Shown: one piece after another, positions 63,041 to 64,000 of the stretch | Position numbering within the stretch: the stretch's first letter is position 1 | Layout of the letters: the number at the start of each line of letters is the position of its first letter | Assembly (NCBI GenBank): GCA_964624145.1 | Contig: CAZUXT010000016.1 | Location: forward strand, 1-64,000 | DNA length: 64,000 nt | Direction of reading: 5' to 3' | From: WJMT01 sp964624145 | Lineage (GTDB): Bacteria > Acidobacteriota > Aminicenantia > Aminicenantales > Aminicenantaceae | Notes under the pieces: generated by a model | The model's input: only the letters and a program-made list of their open reading frames with translations | What the model was told of the DNA's origin: nothing | Databases searched by the model: none | Translations under genes and position numbers: made by a program

Positions 63041-64000
63041 AAATGTTTTTCCGAATTGCGTTCAGGAATATTTTCAGGCAGAGAAAGCGGACCATCATCA
63101 CTTTTTTATCCATAGCCGTGGGACTGGGACTGATGATAGTGGGATTCAGTCTGTATAACGGAATCGATTCACAAGCCCTGAACACCATCATCGACACCCA
63201 AACAGCCCATTTAAAAATCTTTGCGCAGGGTTACGGACAAAAAACAGAGGAATACCCTTTGGATATCACTATCAGTGAACCCCAAAAAATAGAAAAAGTA
63301 TTAAACCGCACAAAAAACATTGTTTCCTTTGAAAGGAGGATCGTTTTTCTCGCTACTCTTATTAAAGGAACAAACGAGATTCCCTGTACAGGCATAGGGA
63401 TCGATATTGAAGCGGTTCCCGGTGCCTTCAATCTTAGGAGTTACATACCAACAGAAGACCTTCCTAAACATAAGGAGCAGGCCATGCTCATCGGCAGTGA
63501 TCTTGCAAGCGATATTGGATTAGAAAAGGGAGATGTCTTATCGGTTAGAATGATCTCATCAACAGAGGACTTCAGCTGGAATGTCCTGGATCTGGAAATC
63601 AAGGGTCTGCTGCGAACAAGAAATCCTCAAATCGACCGGACTACCATATATGTACCGTTATCCGCTGTACAGGAAAGCTTAGGCTTAGGAGAATCGGTTA
63701 CTGAAATCGCGGTCAGACTTAAGAACAGAAGACAGGCCCCGAAACTCAAAGAAGCCCTTATGAAAGAGCTGAATGGCGCGGATCAGATCTATGAAGTAAA
63801 GAGCTACCAGGACCTTGCTTCTGACTTCCTTAAATTCCGAAAGATGCGTTCCCGCTACCGTTCGGTTGTTCCCATCATCATGCTTATCATCGCAACCCTG
63901 GGGATCACCAATACCATGCTCATGGCTGTGTTCGAACGGACCAGAGAGATCGGGATCCTCGCTTCCATGGGAATGCGCAAAAAAGAACTGATGACTCTGT
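63037..64000 (+). CDS. FtsX-like ABC transporter permease, 3' end cut by window
   Basis: The frame starts at ATG 63037, overlapping the ATPase stop, and is open to the window end (about 321 residues). An N-terminal transmembrane helix (TIITFLSIAVGLGLMIVGFS) is followed by a large periplasmic MacB-like domain (GIDSQALNTIIDTQTAHL, GSDLASDIGLEKGD), then a second helix (VVPIIMLIIATLGITNTMLM) and the cytosolic FERTREIGILASMG motif of FtsX/LolC/MacB permeases. It forms an exporter with the ATPase. Further helices are expected beyond the window. Confidence 0.93.
   Translation, partial: MKMFFRIAFRNIFRQRKRTIITFLSIAVGLGLMIVGFSLYNGIDSQALNTIIDTQTAHLKIFAQGYGQKTEEYPLDITISEPQKIEKVLNRTKNIVSFERRIVFLATLIKGTNEIPCTGIGIDIEAVPGAFNLRSYIPTEDLPKHKEQAMLIGSDLASDIGLEKGDVLSVRMISSTEDFSWNVLDLEIKGLLRTRNPQIDRTTIYVPLSAVQESLGLGESVTEIAVRLKNRRQAPKLKEALMKELNGADQIYEVKSYQDLASDFLKFRKMRSRYRSVVPIIMLIIATLGITNTMLMAVFERTREIGILASMGMRKKELMTL

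Overview
The window looks like chromosome from an anaerobic, Gram-negative-type bacterium. It has outer-membrane beta-barrels, a Lol/MacB-type ABC system and many secreted or lipid-anchored proteins. Oxygen-sensitive enzymes are also present: a ferredoxin-linked 2-oxoacid oxidoreductase, a class I (Fe-S) fumarase subunit, a radical-SAM sulfatase-type maturase and HypF. Gene style and the GGGGACG-ended repeats remind me of candidate phylum Aminicenantes (Acidobacteriota side), but that is memory-based and weak. No tRNA, rRNA, CRISPR array or prophage was recognised.

Layout. 1-2944: end of a DUF4382-like gene, then an HPr-rel-A-type trio (HprK-related kinase, PqqD-like protein, divergent nucleotidyltransferase). 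2978-15078: a 14-repeat propeller sensor kinase, a radical SAM maturase, a Tat-exported dienelactone hydrolase-like protein, a DegT aminotransferase just behind a hybrid PAS/GAF/kinase/REC/REC/HPt protein, a TPR protein, a small membrane protein and an endonuclease IV-like TIM barrel. 15316-23164: a three-gene operon of large secreted proteins, including a double-VWA protein with a duplicated N-terminal module and a transglutaminase-like protein. 23230-29864: central metabolism (aldehyde dehydrogenase, fumarase alpha subunit, VorB-type 2-oxoacid:ferredoxin oxidoreductase). This block is interrupted by a Y1/RAYT-type mobile element flanked by an exact 176-bp direct repeat that duplicates the fumarase promoter and start codon. 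29892-45378: mixed housekeeping and envelope genes (TlpA-like, FabH, FadL-like barrel, M14 carboxypeptidase, HypF, M50 protease, ferredoxin, alkaline phosphatase), two copies of a 232-bp MITE-like repeat, and divergent HD-GYP and GGDEF genes.

45471-64000 is the most interesting region: one co-directional operon of at least 18.5 kb. Two megaproteins, translationally coupled by an ATGA overlap, have the architectures NPD-NPD-KS-AT-ACP-KR-DH and KS-AT-DH-PPTase. They are followed by a free ACP, an alkaline-phosphatase-superfamily hydrolase, an alpha/beta hydrolase, an outer-membrane barrel and a LolD/FtsX-type ABC transporter that runs off the window. The parts resemble PUFA/secondary-lipid synthases (PfaA-D) but in a different fusion order, with a single in-line ACP and its own phosphopantetheinyl transferase. 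I infer a self-activated iterative lipid synthase with a release step and a dedicated export route; the product is unknown.
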